A DNA stretch of 64,000 nt from Acinetobacter larvae (lineage in GTDB: Bacteria; Pseudomonadota; Gammaproteobacteria; Pseudomonadales; Moraxellaceae): positions 2,046,001-2,110,000 of the forward strand of contig NZ_CP016895.1 of the NCBI RefSeq assembly GCF_001704115.1, read 5' to 3'. Every line of letters starts with the position of its first letter. Position 1 is the stretch's first letter. Below are positions 11,201 through 20,900 of the stretch, in pieces. Both the position numbers and the translations under genes were made by a program. A model generated the notes under the pieces. It was given only the letters and a program-made list of their open reading frames with translations, was not told where the DNA came from and did not search any database.

Positions 11201-11998
11201 TATGGTTTGACCATGGGCTTACATACCCGCATTGACGATACCATTCAAACCGTGGTCGACAATGCTGAGGTGGGCAATCTCTACATCAACCGTAATATTG
11301 TTGGTGCAGTTGTTGGAGTACAACCCTTTGGGGGCGAAGGATTATCTGGTACTGGTCCGAAAGCAGGTGGTCCACTGTACATCTATCGTTTAATGCATGC
11401 TTGCAATCATAAACAACTTGATCCACTTTTTGCGACCAAAATGTTTAATCCAAAACACCCCTTACCCAAAGCCTATGATCAATTGTTGCAATGGTGCCAA
11501 CAACATGTGCCAACGCTTCAGTTAAAAGCAACCGCTTTGCCTGTGGGTCAAGTGATGATTTTACAAGGGCCAACTGGTGAAGATAACCAATATTTACTAC
11601 TAGCCCGACCAAAAATTTTATGTCTCGCGACCGACAAGCAAGATTTACTCTATCAAATCAGTCTTGCACTACAGATTTCAGCTGAAATTGTCTTATTGAA
11701 ATCCTGCAAAGTCAGTCAAGATCTGGTTGCACATTTACCCGATGCACTGTTGCAACAGATTAGAATGATTGATGACCTAGAAAGAGATCACTTTGATGCG
11801 GTGCTTCACCATGGCTCTGAGGAACAGTTACTGGCACTACAAAAGACCATTGCCGACCGTCAAGGTGCGATTATCGCTATTCATCATCAGCACCTTAGTC
11901 AGCACGACATTGCCATCGAACGTTTGGTTTTTGAACGGGCAACCAGTATTAATACTGCGGCTGCAGGCGGCAATGCCAGTCTGATGGCTTTAAGCTAA
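8228..11998 (+). CDS. putA: Bifunctional proline dehydrogenase / P5C dehydrogenase
   Basis: Oxidises proline to glutamate in two steps on one polypeptide at the inner face of the membrane. The 1256 residues comprise an FAD proline dehydrogenase barrel (about 90-470, with ISIKLSALHPRYQ near 270 and GAYWDSEIKKAQ near 380), a glutamate-semialdehyde dehydrogenase domain (about 560-1040, with IAETGGQNAM and catalytic Cys865 in SAGQRCSALR), and a C-terminal domain of about 200 residues of the type seen in long PutAs. The N terminus lacks the ribbon-helix-helix domain of E. coli PutA, so it probably does not repress its own gene. An AGGA site precedes the ATG. Confidence 0.96.
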   Translation: MNMTDMTADLENSENQQDIFKNDAITTFHTANEAERELNRAWRRAEPECVETLLNASAIPDEINQRIHDLALELSHQLRDQKSASGKSGIVQGLLQEFSLSSQEGIALMCLAEALLRIPDQATRDLLIRDKINQGNWKEHVGQSSMMFVNAAAWGLMLTGKLMETPKQKSLSSMLTGLLERCGRGVIRKAVDSAMRMMGEQFVTGETIDEALRNAKALEAKGFRYSYDMLGEAALTEQDADRYYQDYLNAIHAIGKASHSEDEYSGPGISIKLSALHPRYQRAQVTRVLDELYAKVLELAKLAKHYRIGLNIDAEETERLELSLQLLERLCFEEQLAGWKGIGFVIQAYQKRCFYLVDYIVDLAKRSQKRLMIRLVKGAYWDSEIKKAQIDGMADYPVFTRKVHTDLSYIACAKKLLAAPEQVYPQFATHNALSMATIYNLADPAKYYPGQYEFQCLHGMGEALYQHVVGSKSEHKLGVPCRIYAPVGNHETLLAYLVRRLLENGANSSFVNQIADKNMDLEKLIQDPRQHILAAAQTDHHVVGAMHPALALPKDLYGTTRVNSHGIDLANDVDLKQLNEYAQRWSKQLWAAGAMGLGLSELADPQLAVSIRNPALHSDLVGEVIESNSAQINQALDNAEAAQIAWSQRPKNERAACLQRAADLMQQHLLHLLVLLSRESGKTYANGIAEVREAIDFLRYYAAQIIALDADTKIESLGTVLCISPWNFPLAIFSGQVAAALVAGNSVIAKPAEQTPLVAALAVDLFWQAGIPQDILQLLPGDGEKVGAQLTKDPRIQGIMFTGSTEVAKILQRTLAQRVSRFGQSIPLIAETGGQNAMIVDSSALTEQVVLDVVNSAFDSAGQRCSALRILCVQEDNADSVINMLKGAMQQLKVGQPYYLNTDIGPVIDQEAQINIQNHIDKMQAKGYKVEQLAANVDDVALADGTFIYPTLIELPHLDDLKREVFGPVLHVIRYKQGQLDNLLKQINDKGYGLTMGLHTRIDDTIQTVVDNAEVGNLYINRNIVGAVVGVQPFGGEGLSGTGPKAGGPLYIYRLMHACNHKQLDPLFATKMFNPKHPLPKAYDQLLQWCQQHVPTLQLKATALPVGQVMILQGPTGEDNQYLLLARPKILCLATDKQDLLYQISLALQISAEIVLLKSCKVSQDLVAHLPDALLQQIRMIDDLERDHFDAVLHHGSEEQLLALQKTIADRQGAIIAIHHQHLSQHDIAIERLVFERATSINTAAAGGNASLMALS

Positions 11999-12021
11999 GC
12001 CCTATCACATAAGCAAACACG

Positions 12022-12062
12022 TAGTGCAGTATAAGCATTTATTTATACTGCACTATTTTTTT
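12022..12062 (+). terminator. Rho-independent terminator of putA
   Basis: A perfect 13-bp stem (12022-12034 paired with 12043-12055), an 8-nt loop and a run of T, starting 24 bases after the putA stop codon. Confidence 0.9.
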
Positions 12063-12163
12063 ATCGATGATTTTCTACACAAATCTGCTTAAAATCTTTA
12101 TACTGGTGTTTGATTTATTTCTATGCATATCTATATATAACAATCAACAAGGATCAAACAGCA

Positions 12164-12427
12164 ATGCAAAGTCTATATGATCATCAACAACCGCATCTTG
12201 CACAGTTTCATATCAAAGACCAACAAATTTTCCGCACCCAACAACACCAAGAAGGTTATTTGCCTTTAGCCCAATACCACATTCGTAATCATTTGATCTA
12301 CCGTACCGTGACGCATCGTGATGGCTTTTTAGCGCTACCACAGTATGAAATTCGTAATAACCAAGTTTTTCGCACCGTACACCATGCCACTCCCTATAGC
12401 CCATATCCGGTATTCGATATACGCTAA
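12164..12427 (+). CDS. Small tandem-repeat protein of unknown function
   Basis: I chose the ATG at 12164, which follows an AAGGA site by about 11 nt; the frame is open upstream to 12110. The 87-residue product has no signal peptide or membrane segment. After a short leader it consists of three 23-residue repeats and the start of a fourth. The pattern is L-x-Q-Y/F-x-I-R/K-x-x-x-x-F/Y-R-T-x-x-H, then a Gly or Pro and a hydrophobic-Pro step. Such regular short repeats suggest a small beta-flower or propeller-like fold. It stands alone between putA and a convergent DoxX-like gene. Function unknown. Confidence 0.75.
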   Translation: MQSLYDHQQPHLAQFHIKDQQIFRTQQHQEGYLPLAQYHIRNHLIYRTVTHRDGFLALPQYEIRNNQVFRTVHHATPYSPYPVFDIR

Positions 12428-12475
12428 ACTGCACTTCATCCGATTATGACGTTTCTATTGTAAATATCACCCTGT

Positions 12476-12532
12476 CCCAGTCTTTATTTCGCATGTGTTC
12501 TTTATTTCACATGTGCTATAGATAAAGACTGG
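12476..12532. repeat. 18-bp tandem duplication enclosed by an 11-bp inverted repeat
   Basis: Two adjacent 18-bp copies (12481-12498 and 12499-12516, two mismatches) of TCTTTATTTCRCATGTGY lie inside a hairpin whose arms are CCAGTCTTTAT (12477-12487) and ATAAAGACTGG (12522-12532). It sits between convergent genes and may act as a 3' structure for the repeat-protein gene. Confidence 0.6.
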
Positions 12533-12609
12533 AATTTTGAATGCCGACGAAAAATGAGAAAAACGAACCACTGGCTAGGTCTGTGGGCACATCGGCAGCA
12601 TCAACCCAT

Positions 12610-12990
12610 TTAGATACCTTCTGAGGGATATACAGCCAGTGCCACCACAGACAATGCCATCATTGCACCATTCATCACTACGGGATTAAATGCTGCAACC
12701 AAACTACTTGGCATCAGCATCACCATTAAAACCAGAAGACCGCATAACCCGAAAATACTCAAATAATGCATAAAGCGATGGCGGATAAAAATAATAGCTA
12801 AACCAAATAATATTTCGATGACGCCACTGGCTTGCCCTGCCCATGTCGCCTGCTGTACCGATAAACCCAACCATTGCCATACAGCAATCTCTACGGGATT
12901 CGTAAAAATTAATTTCGGCAATAAACCTTGATAAACCCATAATGCCGCCAGCATATAATTGATCAATTTTAATATCTGTTGCTGTGGCAT
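12610..12990 (-). CDS. DoxX-like family membrane protein
   Basis: 126 residues with four predicted membrane helices, the size and pattern of the DoxX_3/DoxX-like family. Visible features are the LWVYQGLLPKLIF start, WAGQASGVIEILFGLAII, and a conserved FNPVVMNGAM segment. Members are small inner-membrane proteins; some are linked to thiol or oxidative stress, but no role can be assigned here. Transcribed alone on the minus strand. The frame begins with ATG; the ribosome site is not strong. Confidence 0.75.
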   Translation of the reverse strand: MPQQQILKLINYMLAALWVYQGLLPKLIFTNPVEIAVWQWLGLSVQQATWAGQASGVIEILFGLAIIFIRHRFMHYLSIFGLCGLLVLMVMLMPSSLVAAFNPVVMNGAMMALSVVALAVYPSEGI

Positions 12991-13140
12991 AGCTTTTTGC
13001 CTATATCAGAAGAATCATCATGTTGGTCAAATTAATGCGCCGCGACTTTTTTGTCAATTTTTTATCCATAATCAGATACATCTCGCAGATATTCCAGCAA
13101 CAATATTTGCCAAACGGTCGAGTATCTGGTGTCTCGTTCA

Positions 13141-13173
13141 AAAAAAATGAGGGCTGATGAATCAGCCCTCATT
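13141..13173 (-). terminator. Rho-independent terminator of acnB
   Basis: A 13-bp near-perfect palindrome (arms 13146-13158 and 13161-13173) is followed on the minus strand by a run of T (the A run at 13136-13147). It lies about 55 bases downstream of the acnB stop codon. Confidence 0.88.
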
Positions 13174-13225
13174 GAGATCTAAGCACGGCGATCTAAGATT
13201 TCAACCATGCTCATGACGATATGAC

Positions 13226-15865
13226 TTAAGATAACTGTGCTGCAGAGATTTTTTTAGTATCTACTTCAGCTGCTGCGTCGATATAATCTTCCATATGATC
13301 GAAGTTCAAGTACTTATAGATATCAGAAGACATGCTGTCGATCTGTGCTGCATATTCTTGATATTCAGCAGGTGTTGGCAATTTACCCAATACTGCCGCA
13401 ACAGAAGCAAGTTCAGCAGAGGCAAGATAAACGTTAGCACCTTGACCAAGACGGTTCGGGAAGTTACGTGTTGAGGTCGATACACAAGTAGTATTTGGCG
13501 CAACACGTGCTTGGTTACCCATACACAATGAACAGCCTGGCATTTCGGTACGTGCACCCGCTTTACCATAGATGTTATAGAAACCTTCTTCCATCAATTG
13601 ACGTTCGTCCATACGAGTTGGCGGTGCCAACCATAGACGTGTAGACAATGAGCCACCCGGTACTTTATCGAGCAATTTACCCGCAGCACGGAAGTGACCA
13701 ATGTTGGTCATACATGAACCGACGAATACTTCATCAATTTTCACGCCTTGTACATCAGACAATAATTTAGCGTCATCTGGGTCGTTCGGGCAGCATAGAA
13801 TAGGTTCTTTAATGTCAGCGAGATCGATTTCAAATACTTTGGTGTATTCAGCATCGGCATCGGCTTGTAGTAGGCTTGGATTTGCCAACCATTTTTCCAT
13901 GTTTTCCACACGGCGCGCCATCGTACGTGCATCACCATAGCCTTCAGAAATCATCCATTTCAACATGGTGATATTTGAACGCAAGTATTCAGCAACTTTC
14001 TCTTCAGACAAGGTAATTGAACAACCCGCAGCAGAACGTTCAGCAGACGCATCAGATAATTCAAATGCTTGCTCTACGGTTAATTCTGTTTCCATTTCTG
14101 TTAGGTCGATTTCTAGAATACGACCAGAGAAAATGTTTTTCTTACCTTTTTTCTCTACAGTCAAATCGCCAGATTGGATGGCATAGTAAGGAATAGCATG
14201 TACAAGGTCACGTAAAGTGATACCAGGCTGCATTTTACCTTTGAATTTCACCAAGATCGATTCAGGCATATCGAGTGGCATGACACCGGTCGCTGCTGCG
14301 AATGCCACCAAACCAGAACCCGCTGGGAAAGAAATACCAATTGGGAAACGGGTATGTGAGTCACCACCTGTACCTACGGTATCTGGAAGCAACATACGGT
14401 TTAACCAAGAGTGAATAATACCATCACCCGGACGTAGAGACACACCACCACGGTTCATGATGAAGTCAGGCAAGCTGTGTTGCATTTGTACGTCAACAGG
14501 TTTTGGATAAGCAGCCGTATGACAGAATGATTGCATCACTAAATCAGCAGAGAAGCCAAGACATGCTAAGTCTTTCAATTCATCACGTGTCATCGGACCG
14601 GTAGTATCTTGAGAACCGACAGTTGTCATACGTGGTTCGCAATATGTACCCGGACGAATACCTTGACCTTCAGGAAGACCACATGCACGGCCTACCATTT
14701 TTTGCGCTTGAGTAAAGCCTTTATGGGTATCTTCTGGTTGTACTGGGCTACGGAATACTGTAGAAACAGGCAAACCGAGTTCTTCACGTGCTTTCGCAGT
14801 TAAACCACGACCAATGATCAAGTTAATACGGCCACCAGCACGAACTTCATCGAGCAATACAGGTGTTTTCAATGCTGCATCAGCGATTTGTGCGCCGTCT
14901 TTAAATGCAGTGACTTTCGCTGCAGCATGATCGATTTTCAATACTACTTCATCGCCCATGTTCATATTTGACACGTCGATTTCAACAGGTAACGCACCTG
15001 CATCTTCCATGGTGTTGAAGAAAATCGGAGCAATTTTTGAACCCAAGCAAACACCACCATCCTTTTTGTTCGGAATGTGTGGAATATCATCACCTGTAAA
15101 CCACAGTACAGAGTTTGTTGCAGATTTACGGCTAGAACCGGTACCGACAACGTCACCCACATAAGCGACTTGGTTACCTTGTGCTTTTAATGCTTCGATT
15201 TGTTTTAATGGACCGACTTCACCTGGTTTTTCAGGGAAGATGCCATCACGTTCGTTTTTCAACATTGCATTGGCATGCAATGGAATATCTGGACGACTCC
15301 AAGCGTCTTGTGCAGGAGACAAGTCATCTGTGTTGGTTTCACCAGTGACTTTCAACACAGTGATTTTAATTTCTTCTGGCACGTCTGGGCGACTGGTGAA
15401 CCATTCCGCATCAGCCCAAGATTGTAAAACCGCTTTTGCATTGGCATTACCGGCTTTGGCTTTGTCCGCCACATCATGGAATGCATCAAATACCAATAAA
15501 GTTTTTTTCAGTGCTTCTGCAGCAAGCTCAGCCAATGCAGCATCATCAAGTAACTCAACCAATGGCGCAACGTTATAACCACCGAGCATCGTACCCAGCA
15601 AATAAACCGCACGTTCTTTACTAATCAAAGGTGAAGTTGTTTCACCTTTTGCAACCGCAGCAAGAAAAGCAGCTTTGACATAGGCAGCTTGGTCAACCCC
15701 AGCAGGTACGCGATTTTCAAGTAAGTCAACTAAAAAAGCTTCTTCGCCAGCTGGTGGGTTTTTTAATAATTCAACGAGTGCAGCTGTTTGAGCTTCATCA
15801 AGTGGTTTCGGTGGGACTCCGAGTGCGGCACGTTCGGCAACGTGTTGGCGGTAAGCTTCTAGCAC
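13226..15865 (-). CDS. acnB: Bifunctional aconitate hydratase 2 / 2-methylisocitrate dehydratase
   Basis: Iron-sulfur enzyme of the TCA cycle that isomerises citrate and isocitrate; AcnB forms also dehydrate 2-methylisocitrate. The 879-residue length and N-terminal HEAT-like domain (MLEAYRQHVAERAALGVPPK) are those of AcnB, not AcnA. Cluster ligands are in VGSCMTNIGHFRAAGK and MPGCSLCMGNQARV. Substrate-binding segments such as GTGGDSHTRFP are present. The gene is monocistronic with its own terminator. Confidence 0.97.
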   Translation of the reverse strand: MLEAYRQHVAERAALGVPPKPLDEAQTAALVELLKNPPAGEEAFLVDLLENRVPAGVDQAAYVKAAFLAAVAKGETTSPLISKERAVYLLGTMLGGYNVAPLVELLDDAALAELAAEALKKTLLVFDAFHDVADKAKAGNANAKAVLQSWADAEWFTSRPDVPEEIKITVLKVTGETNTDDLSPAQDAWSRPDIPLHANAMLKNERDGIFPEKPGEVGPLKQIEALKAQGNQVAYVGDVVGTGSSRKSATNSVLWFTGDDIPHIPNKKDGGVCLGSKIAPIFFNTMEDAGALPVEIDVSNMNMGDEVVLKIDHAAAKVTAFKDGAQIADAALKTPVLLDEVRAGGRINLIIGRGLTAKAREELGLPVSTVFRSPVQPEDTHKGFTQAQKMVGRACGLPEGQGIRPGTYCEPRMTTVGSQDTTGPMTRDELKDLACLGFSADLVMQSFCHTAAYPKPVDVQMQHSLPDFIMNRGGVSLRPGDGIIHSWLNRMLLPDTVGTGGDSHTRFPIGISFPAGSGLVAFAAATGVMPLDMPESILVKFKGKMQPGITLRDLVHAIPYYAIQSGDLTVEKKGKKNIFSGRILEIDLTEMETELTVEQAFELSDASAERSAAGCSITLSEEKVAEYLRSNITMLKWMISEGYGDARTMARRVENMEKWLANPSLLQADADAEYTKVFEIDLADIKEPILCCPNDPDDAKLLSDVQGVKIDEVFVGSCMTNIGHFRAAGKLLDKVPGGSLSTRLWLAPPTRMDERQLMEEGFYNIYGKAGARTEMPGCSLCMGNQARVAPNTTCVSTSTRNFPNRLGQGANVYLASAELASVAAVLGKLPTPAEYQEYAAQIDSMSSDIYKYLNFDHMEDYIDAAAEVDTKKISAAQLS

Positions 15866-16451
15866 GGTGTAATTCCTCTTCTTTAAAAAATTATTGGTGA
15901 ATTCCTGCGATTAAGCTTCACCAATAATATGGATAGACGAATATTACTAAATATCAAGGCAAAAGTTAATGCAGCCAAGGTGTTAATTCGTGATGATCAT
16001 TATTTTATAAATAAATGGTAAGACTTTGGCTGCCTTGTCAAACCTATGCAACTTGCTACTTTTCAATGTCAGGGCGCACTATAACAGTTTCATCTATTCA
16101 ACACTGCACCACTAAAGTCTAAGTTGTGATCCTAATCACCTACAAGAATAAACGCATGATACACTAGCAGAGCCAAAATCAGCGCTTAGCCGATAAACTC
16201 AACAGACGCAAGATAGTCCCATGGTCTGGTCTACTATCTACTACTAGATGTGCTGATGCTCTGCGCAGAACAAATGCCTGTTTTGCTATTTTAATTGATT
16301 ATCACCGACCAGACTGATCCGTACATGCATTGAGCGCCGATGGGCTTGGCAAAACTACAGACATGATTTATATATGAAATATATTATAAATACCTCCTTA
16401 ATACAGCATGAGTGAGCATAACGTCATATGTACCCATACAGGAAAAACAGC
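15866..16451. other. Non-coding stretch between acnB and the methionine aminopeptidase gene
   Basis: Nearly 590 bases with no coding-like frame on either strand. It separates two divergent genes and so must carry both promoters. An 8-bp inverted repeat (GCAGCCAA at 15971, TTGGCTGC at 16026) and another pair (GTCTGGTC near 16224, GACCAGAC near 16307) are visible, but both have long loops and may be chance. The length would allow a small RNA; none can be supported. Confidence 0.4.
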
Positions 16452-17249
16452 ATGATTAAAAACGCCAAAGAAATTCAGCTCATGCGTGAATCTTGCCGTT
16501 TATTGTCCTTAGTGTTCGCACAAATTGATCAACTTGATTTAACCGGCATGTCCACTTTAGCTGTGAATGACTTGGTAGAACGTTATATTGTCGATGTACT
16601 CAAGGCTCGTCCCGCCAGTAAAGGACAGTATGGTTTTGCTTACGTGTTAAATTCATCCATCAACGAAGTAGTCTGTCACGGCGTGCCCTCCGCGCAAGAC
16701 ATTCTCAAAACTGGCGATATAGTCAATTTTGATATTACGCTGGAAAAAAATGGTTATATTGCAGACTCTAGTAAAATGTATTGTGTCGGTCCAGTCTCTG
16801 CTGAAGCCAAACGCCTAGTCGATACCACCTATGCCGCCATGTGTATTGGGATTGCGCAAGTCAAAGCCGGTGCACGCCTAGGCGATATCGGGCATGCCAT
16901 TGAAAGCTATGCTCGACAGCATGGTTATAGTGTGGTGCGCGATTATTGTGGTCATGGTATTGGGCGTAAAATGCATGAAGAACCGTCTGTACTTCATTTT
17001 GGCAGTGCCCATACTGGCATGATTTTACAAGCAGGTATGACCTTTACCATTGAGCCGATGTTAAATCAGGGTAAACGTACCGTATATGTACGTGACGATG
17101 GTTGGACGGTGGTCACGCATGATCAGTTACTATCTGCCCAGTTTGAACATACCGTATTGGTCACACAACATGGCGTGGAAGTACTCACCCGTCGACCAGA
17201 AGAATCTTTTCAGCATTTACTCGGACATAAATCACTGGTCAACAATTAA
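16452..17249 (+). CDS. map: Type I methionine aminopeptidase
   Basis: Removes the N-terminal methionine from nascent proteins. 265 residues from the ATG at 16452, chosen because AGGAAA at 16440 lies 6 nt before it; the frame is open 8 codons further up. The metal-ligand regions are all present: NFDITLEKNGYIADSSKM (two Asp), GHGIGRKMHEEPSV (His), FTIEPML (Glu) and AQFEHTVLV (Glu). It is distant from ribosomal genes, so it may be a second copy beside the one usually next to rpsB. It ends at a terminator. Confidence 0.9.
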   Translation: MIKNAKEIQLMRESCRLLSLVFAQIDQLDLTGMSTLAVNDLVERYIVDVLKARPASKGQYGFAYVLNSSINEVVCHGVPSAQDILKTGDIVNFDITLEKNGYIADSSKMYCVGPVSAEAKRLVDTTYAAMCIGIAQVKAGARLGDIGHAIESYARQHGYSVVRDYCGHGIGRKMHEEPSVLHFGSAHTGMILQAGMTFTIEPMLNQGKRTVYVRDDGWTVVTHDQLLSAQFEHTVLVTQHGVEVLTRRPEESFQHLLGHKSLVNN

Positions 17250-17375
17250 CACCGAACACCTAAGTATGCATAGCGTGGCGAATACACATGCAAAATTAAG
17301 CACCTAACACCATGATTGTGGTGAATTGCCGTAGCACCAGTCTGTTCGTTATGGTTGTGCGATGTTGATCGACTG

Positions 17376-17407
17376 CAAAAAATAGAGTCCGTTATGACTC
17401 TATTTTT
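17376..17407 (+). terminator. Rho-independent terminator downstream of map
   Basis: A 9-bp stem (AATAGAGTC/GACTCTATT, arms 17381-17389 and 17396-17404) with a 6-nt loop, flanked by A and T runs, so it could work in both directions. Confidence 0.8.
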
Positions 17408-17462
17408 AACCATCTAATTTTTAACCATATAATTTTTAAGCATTTAATTTTGAACAACCTAA
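17403..17462. repeat. Four degenerate 15-bp tandem repeats
   Basis: Four adjacent 15-bp units start at 17403, 17418, 17433 and 17448. They share the pattern TTTTTAAcCATnTAA; the last copy is the most diverged. The array starts in the T tract of the map terminator and ends just before the stop codon of the minus-strand lipoprotein gene. Confidence 0.75.
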
Positions 17463-17471
17463 CTGCCCGGC

Positions 17472-17837
17472 TTAAAACGGTTTATAGTCTGGCATATGAT
17501 TGGGATCATGCGGTGTTGCCAAACATTGTTCAAAGGCTTGTTGCTGATACTTCTCTTGGGTCTTGTCTTTATCCGCTCTAAGTTCATCAATCGGCGCTGC
17601 ATAAATCTTTTCAATTTGCTGGCTAATCAGTGTCAATGTCGTCTTATCTTTGATTTTATTAGCATGTTCTTTGGCTTCTGCCAAACTAATTCCATTGATA
17701 CGATCAAAGCTAATGGTACGTGCAGCATAACCGACACTACGGCAATAACCTTCCCAGCGCTGCTCAGGTGTCGCTGGTGGTTTTTCACTACATGCTGCCC
17801 CGACTAAAGCTCCGATTAAAATCAAAATTTTCTTCAT
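17472..17837 (-). CDS. Putative lipoprotein of unknown function
   Basis: 121 residues. The N terminus MKKILILIGALVGAACSEK is a lipoprotein signal with a cysteine at residue 16; Gly in the -3 position makes the lipobox imperfect. The mature part is polar and helical with a conserved-looking ERWEGYC-like segment (EQRWEGYCRSVGYAARTI) and two more cysteines. It is encoded alone between map and tamB, about 100 bp downstream of the tamB stop codon. No function can be assigned. Confidence 0.75.
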   Translation of the reverse strand: MKKILILIGALVGAACSEKPPATPEQRWEGYCRSVGYAARTISFDRINGISLAEAKEHANKIKDKTTLTLISQQIEKIYAAPIDELRADKDKTQEKYQQQAFEQCLATPHDPNHMPDYKPF

Positions 17838-17939
17838 TCATCACGCTCCTTAGCGCCATATCATCTTGAATCTGAGCCCTAATCCTATGCAATGGATTAA
17901 GGCAACTTCTCTCTTGCGGCTCTCTTACGGCGTTTTGCT

Positions 17940-20900
17940 CTAGAAGCGCCAATGATAAAAGATATCAATGGCTTTTTCGAGTGACTGACTCGCTTCTAGA
18001 TATAAGCGCTGGTTCATTTGATAACGCAAAGTCAGTTTATTCACTGGCGTAAAGACCCCAACGCCATAACGAATATAAAGATCTGGGGTAATATAACCCG
18101 TCAAACTCACTTGGGTATCATCACCAGTACCTTCTGCATCAAATGCCAAACCACTTAAACCAAAGGTGCGACCGATCTGATTGGTAAAGGCACGTGTTCC
18201 CCCTAGACCCAAACTAATTCCTGCCGCGGCAATGGTATTGTTGACATCAGACTTAAAACCTTCAGTTTGACTGACACTACTTGAACCTTCATTGATCCGC
18301 CCTGTAATCAAGGCATTCAATGCTTCTTGCTCAGACAAACCCGCATCATTATAAATTTGAATACTCGGTACTGCAGCAGTCCCCGTGACACGAACACCAA
18401 CGGTACTGCCGGACACAATTTTGGTGGCATCAACATCTAGGCTCGGTGTAGAGATCGGGCCATTAAAACGCGCAATGGCACGGTTTAAGTTCAGCTTTTG
18501 ACCATAAGCCTCGATCACTACTTTTTGACTCACCCCAATAGCGCCATTGGCATTCATGGCGGTTTCTAAACCACGTTGTGTTAAGTAAAGACGTCCTACC
18601 AATGGAATACGACTATTAAAGCCTTGGAAAATAACTTTTTTACCTAAATTGACATTGATATCTGCGCGTACATCCCATGGTTTAGCTGCTCTTAAAATCG
18701 CCAGTGGATCATCACCTTCACGTACCACACGGACATCAGGTGAAACGTTGATCACCGTTGCAGAAGTTTCAGGCATGGAAATCAGTGCCGCAGGTACGTC
18801 AATATCCCCATGTACGGTAATCTTACGATTGAATGGCAAGATATTGACATCAACTTCACTATTGACCACTGCATTAATCATCGGTGCTTGACGGATTTGT
18901 AATTGATCGCCTTTAAGTTTTAATTGAATACGCGGTTCATTTCGCCAGTCGATACTGCCTTTCAGCGTACCGACACCTTTACCACTGTTAAATGCGCCGT
19001 CAATCGTGGCATTGTCTTGTCGAATTGCCGAATACAACTGTAGATTACTCAAGTTGACTGGCAAAGAAATCATACTGATCGAGCCATTTTTGACGCGCAA
19101 ATCACCATTAAATAATGGCTGCGTCAATGTACCGCCAATTTTACCCGCTACTGACAAAGTTCCTTCTAGCTTACGAATATCGGCAACAAAGGGCTTAAAT
19201 AGTTTTAACTGGACTTGATTAAAGGCAACCTCACCTTGCATGTCCTTGTTGGCACTATAAGGATTAATCACCACATTGGCATAACCGGTACCGATATTGG
19301 GGGCTTTTAAATCTACGCGCAATAAAAGTTTATCTTGGATGCTTTTCAAGACCAAACTGGCTTCATCATAATGCATGGTCGAAGCAGGATCACCCGGATC
19401 AACGGCTGCCAAACCAATTTCACCATTACGGGTTACCAGTTGTGCATCTATTTTTGGATGACTCCCTTGAGCCCATGACGCTTTAGCATGACCATTCAGT
19501 TTACCGCTCATCGCCAAGCCTTCTGGCATAAAAGCTTCAAAGTCTTTTAAATCAAGGTTATTTGACACAAAGGAAATATTACCTTTAGCTTGGCTCACAC
19601 GTACCGGTTGATCAAAACACAATTGGCTTTGCTTACTGCTCCAACAATGTTGCCCCACATAAAGCTCAGACTTCGCGGCATTATAAATAACGGGTGCATT
19701 TTCATTTTGGAATAAATGCGCCCGTACCGAGTCAAACTCACCTTTTTGAATTTGCCCTAACCAATCATTATTGTCATTAAAACCACCCGACAACTGCACA
19801 TAAAATTTGGAGAAATTATTCCATCCCTGCAATTGCAATAAATGTGTTTTACGCGTTCCAGATAAAGTCACCGCCGCATGTTGAATCTCTCGTCCGCCGG
19901 TACGCAAAGTCGTTAACTGTGCTTTCATTTGTGAAGCAACTTGATCTGAGGTTGGCAATTCACCGATTAAGCTTAGGCGCTTAATGCTTAAGTCATTCAG
20001 ACCAAAGTCATCCACCACCAAATTGGCGGTTGCACTCAGACGAGGTTTCGCTTGTAAATTTAAATAACCACTAATTCTGCCACGCAGCCCAGGATAGAGC
20101 TCGTATAACTTAGGTGCATCGACTTTCAGGCGTAAGTTTTGTGCATTACCAGTCACTTGTAACTGATTGCCCGCATATAACAGATTTAAATGGTTGGCTT
20201 CAAACTGCTCAGGCAATAGACCTTGCTGCGCCCCACCTAAAACCACGGCGAGATTACCATTGCCGCGTAAAATCTTGTTATTAATGGTCCCGGCCAGATT
20301 TAACTGCTGCACACTCATGCGCTTAATCTTCTCTGCCCAAATCCCCTGAGATTTCAGCTGACCCGAGATATCCCCTCGAATGGAAGACACAAAATAATGC
20401 GGCTTAAAGTTCAATAAAGATGCATCGATATTCCACCCAATACCATTTTTTAAATTGAGTAGCCCACTGAGGTTGAGCTTACCAGCTGCACCATCATGTT
20501 TGAAATGATTAACTTTAATCACATCGGGCGTACCCGCAATCTCAAAATTGAGCGTCCCACTCCCTTGTGAAAACTTGGTCGATTGTAAATGACCGGCATA
20601 GTTCACCCCAAAGCTTTTAAAAGCACCGCCTTGTTGTTCATCGGCAAATAATAAAGCGATGCTACTCTTGCCGGTCAAGTGAATATGATCGGCTTGCTCA
20701 CCAGCCAAATGACCTTGCAGATCAATTCGATCTAAGCTGATAATTTGTTGTTGCGGTCGGGCAAAACCACTGGCATCAATCTGACCGGTTAATACATCCA
20801 ACGGTGCTTGTGGCGATATACTTTGCGGATTAAAATCATGTGCTTGTAGTTTGGCTTGCCATTTTAACTGACGTTTCTCTGTGGGCAGTTCAACCTGTGC

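Noticed and set aside
12959..13150. 63-codon plus-strand frame between the DoxX-like gene and acnB
   Set aside because: Cys- and rare-residue-rich composition, no ribosome site, and it runs into the acnB terminator; a chance frame.
15971..16033. Inverted repeat GCAGCCAA/TTGGCTGC between acnB and map, considered as a small RNA or operator
   Set aside because: Only 8 bp with a loop of about 47 nt; no promoter or terminator supports an RNA gene.
16428..16451. Upstream start for the methionine aminopeptidase
   Set aside because: The extra eight residues are not family-like and the AGGAAA ribosome site fits the ATG at 16452.
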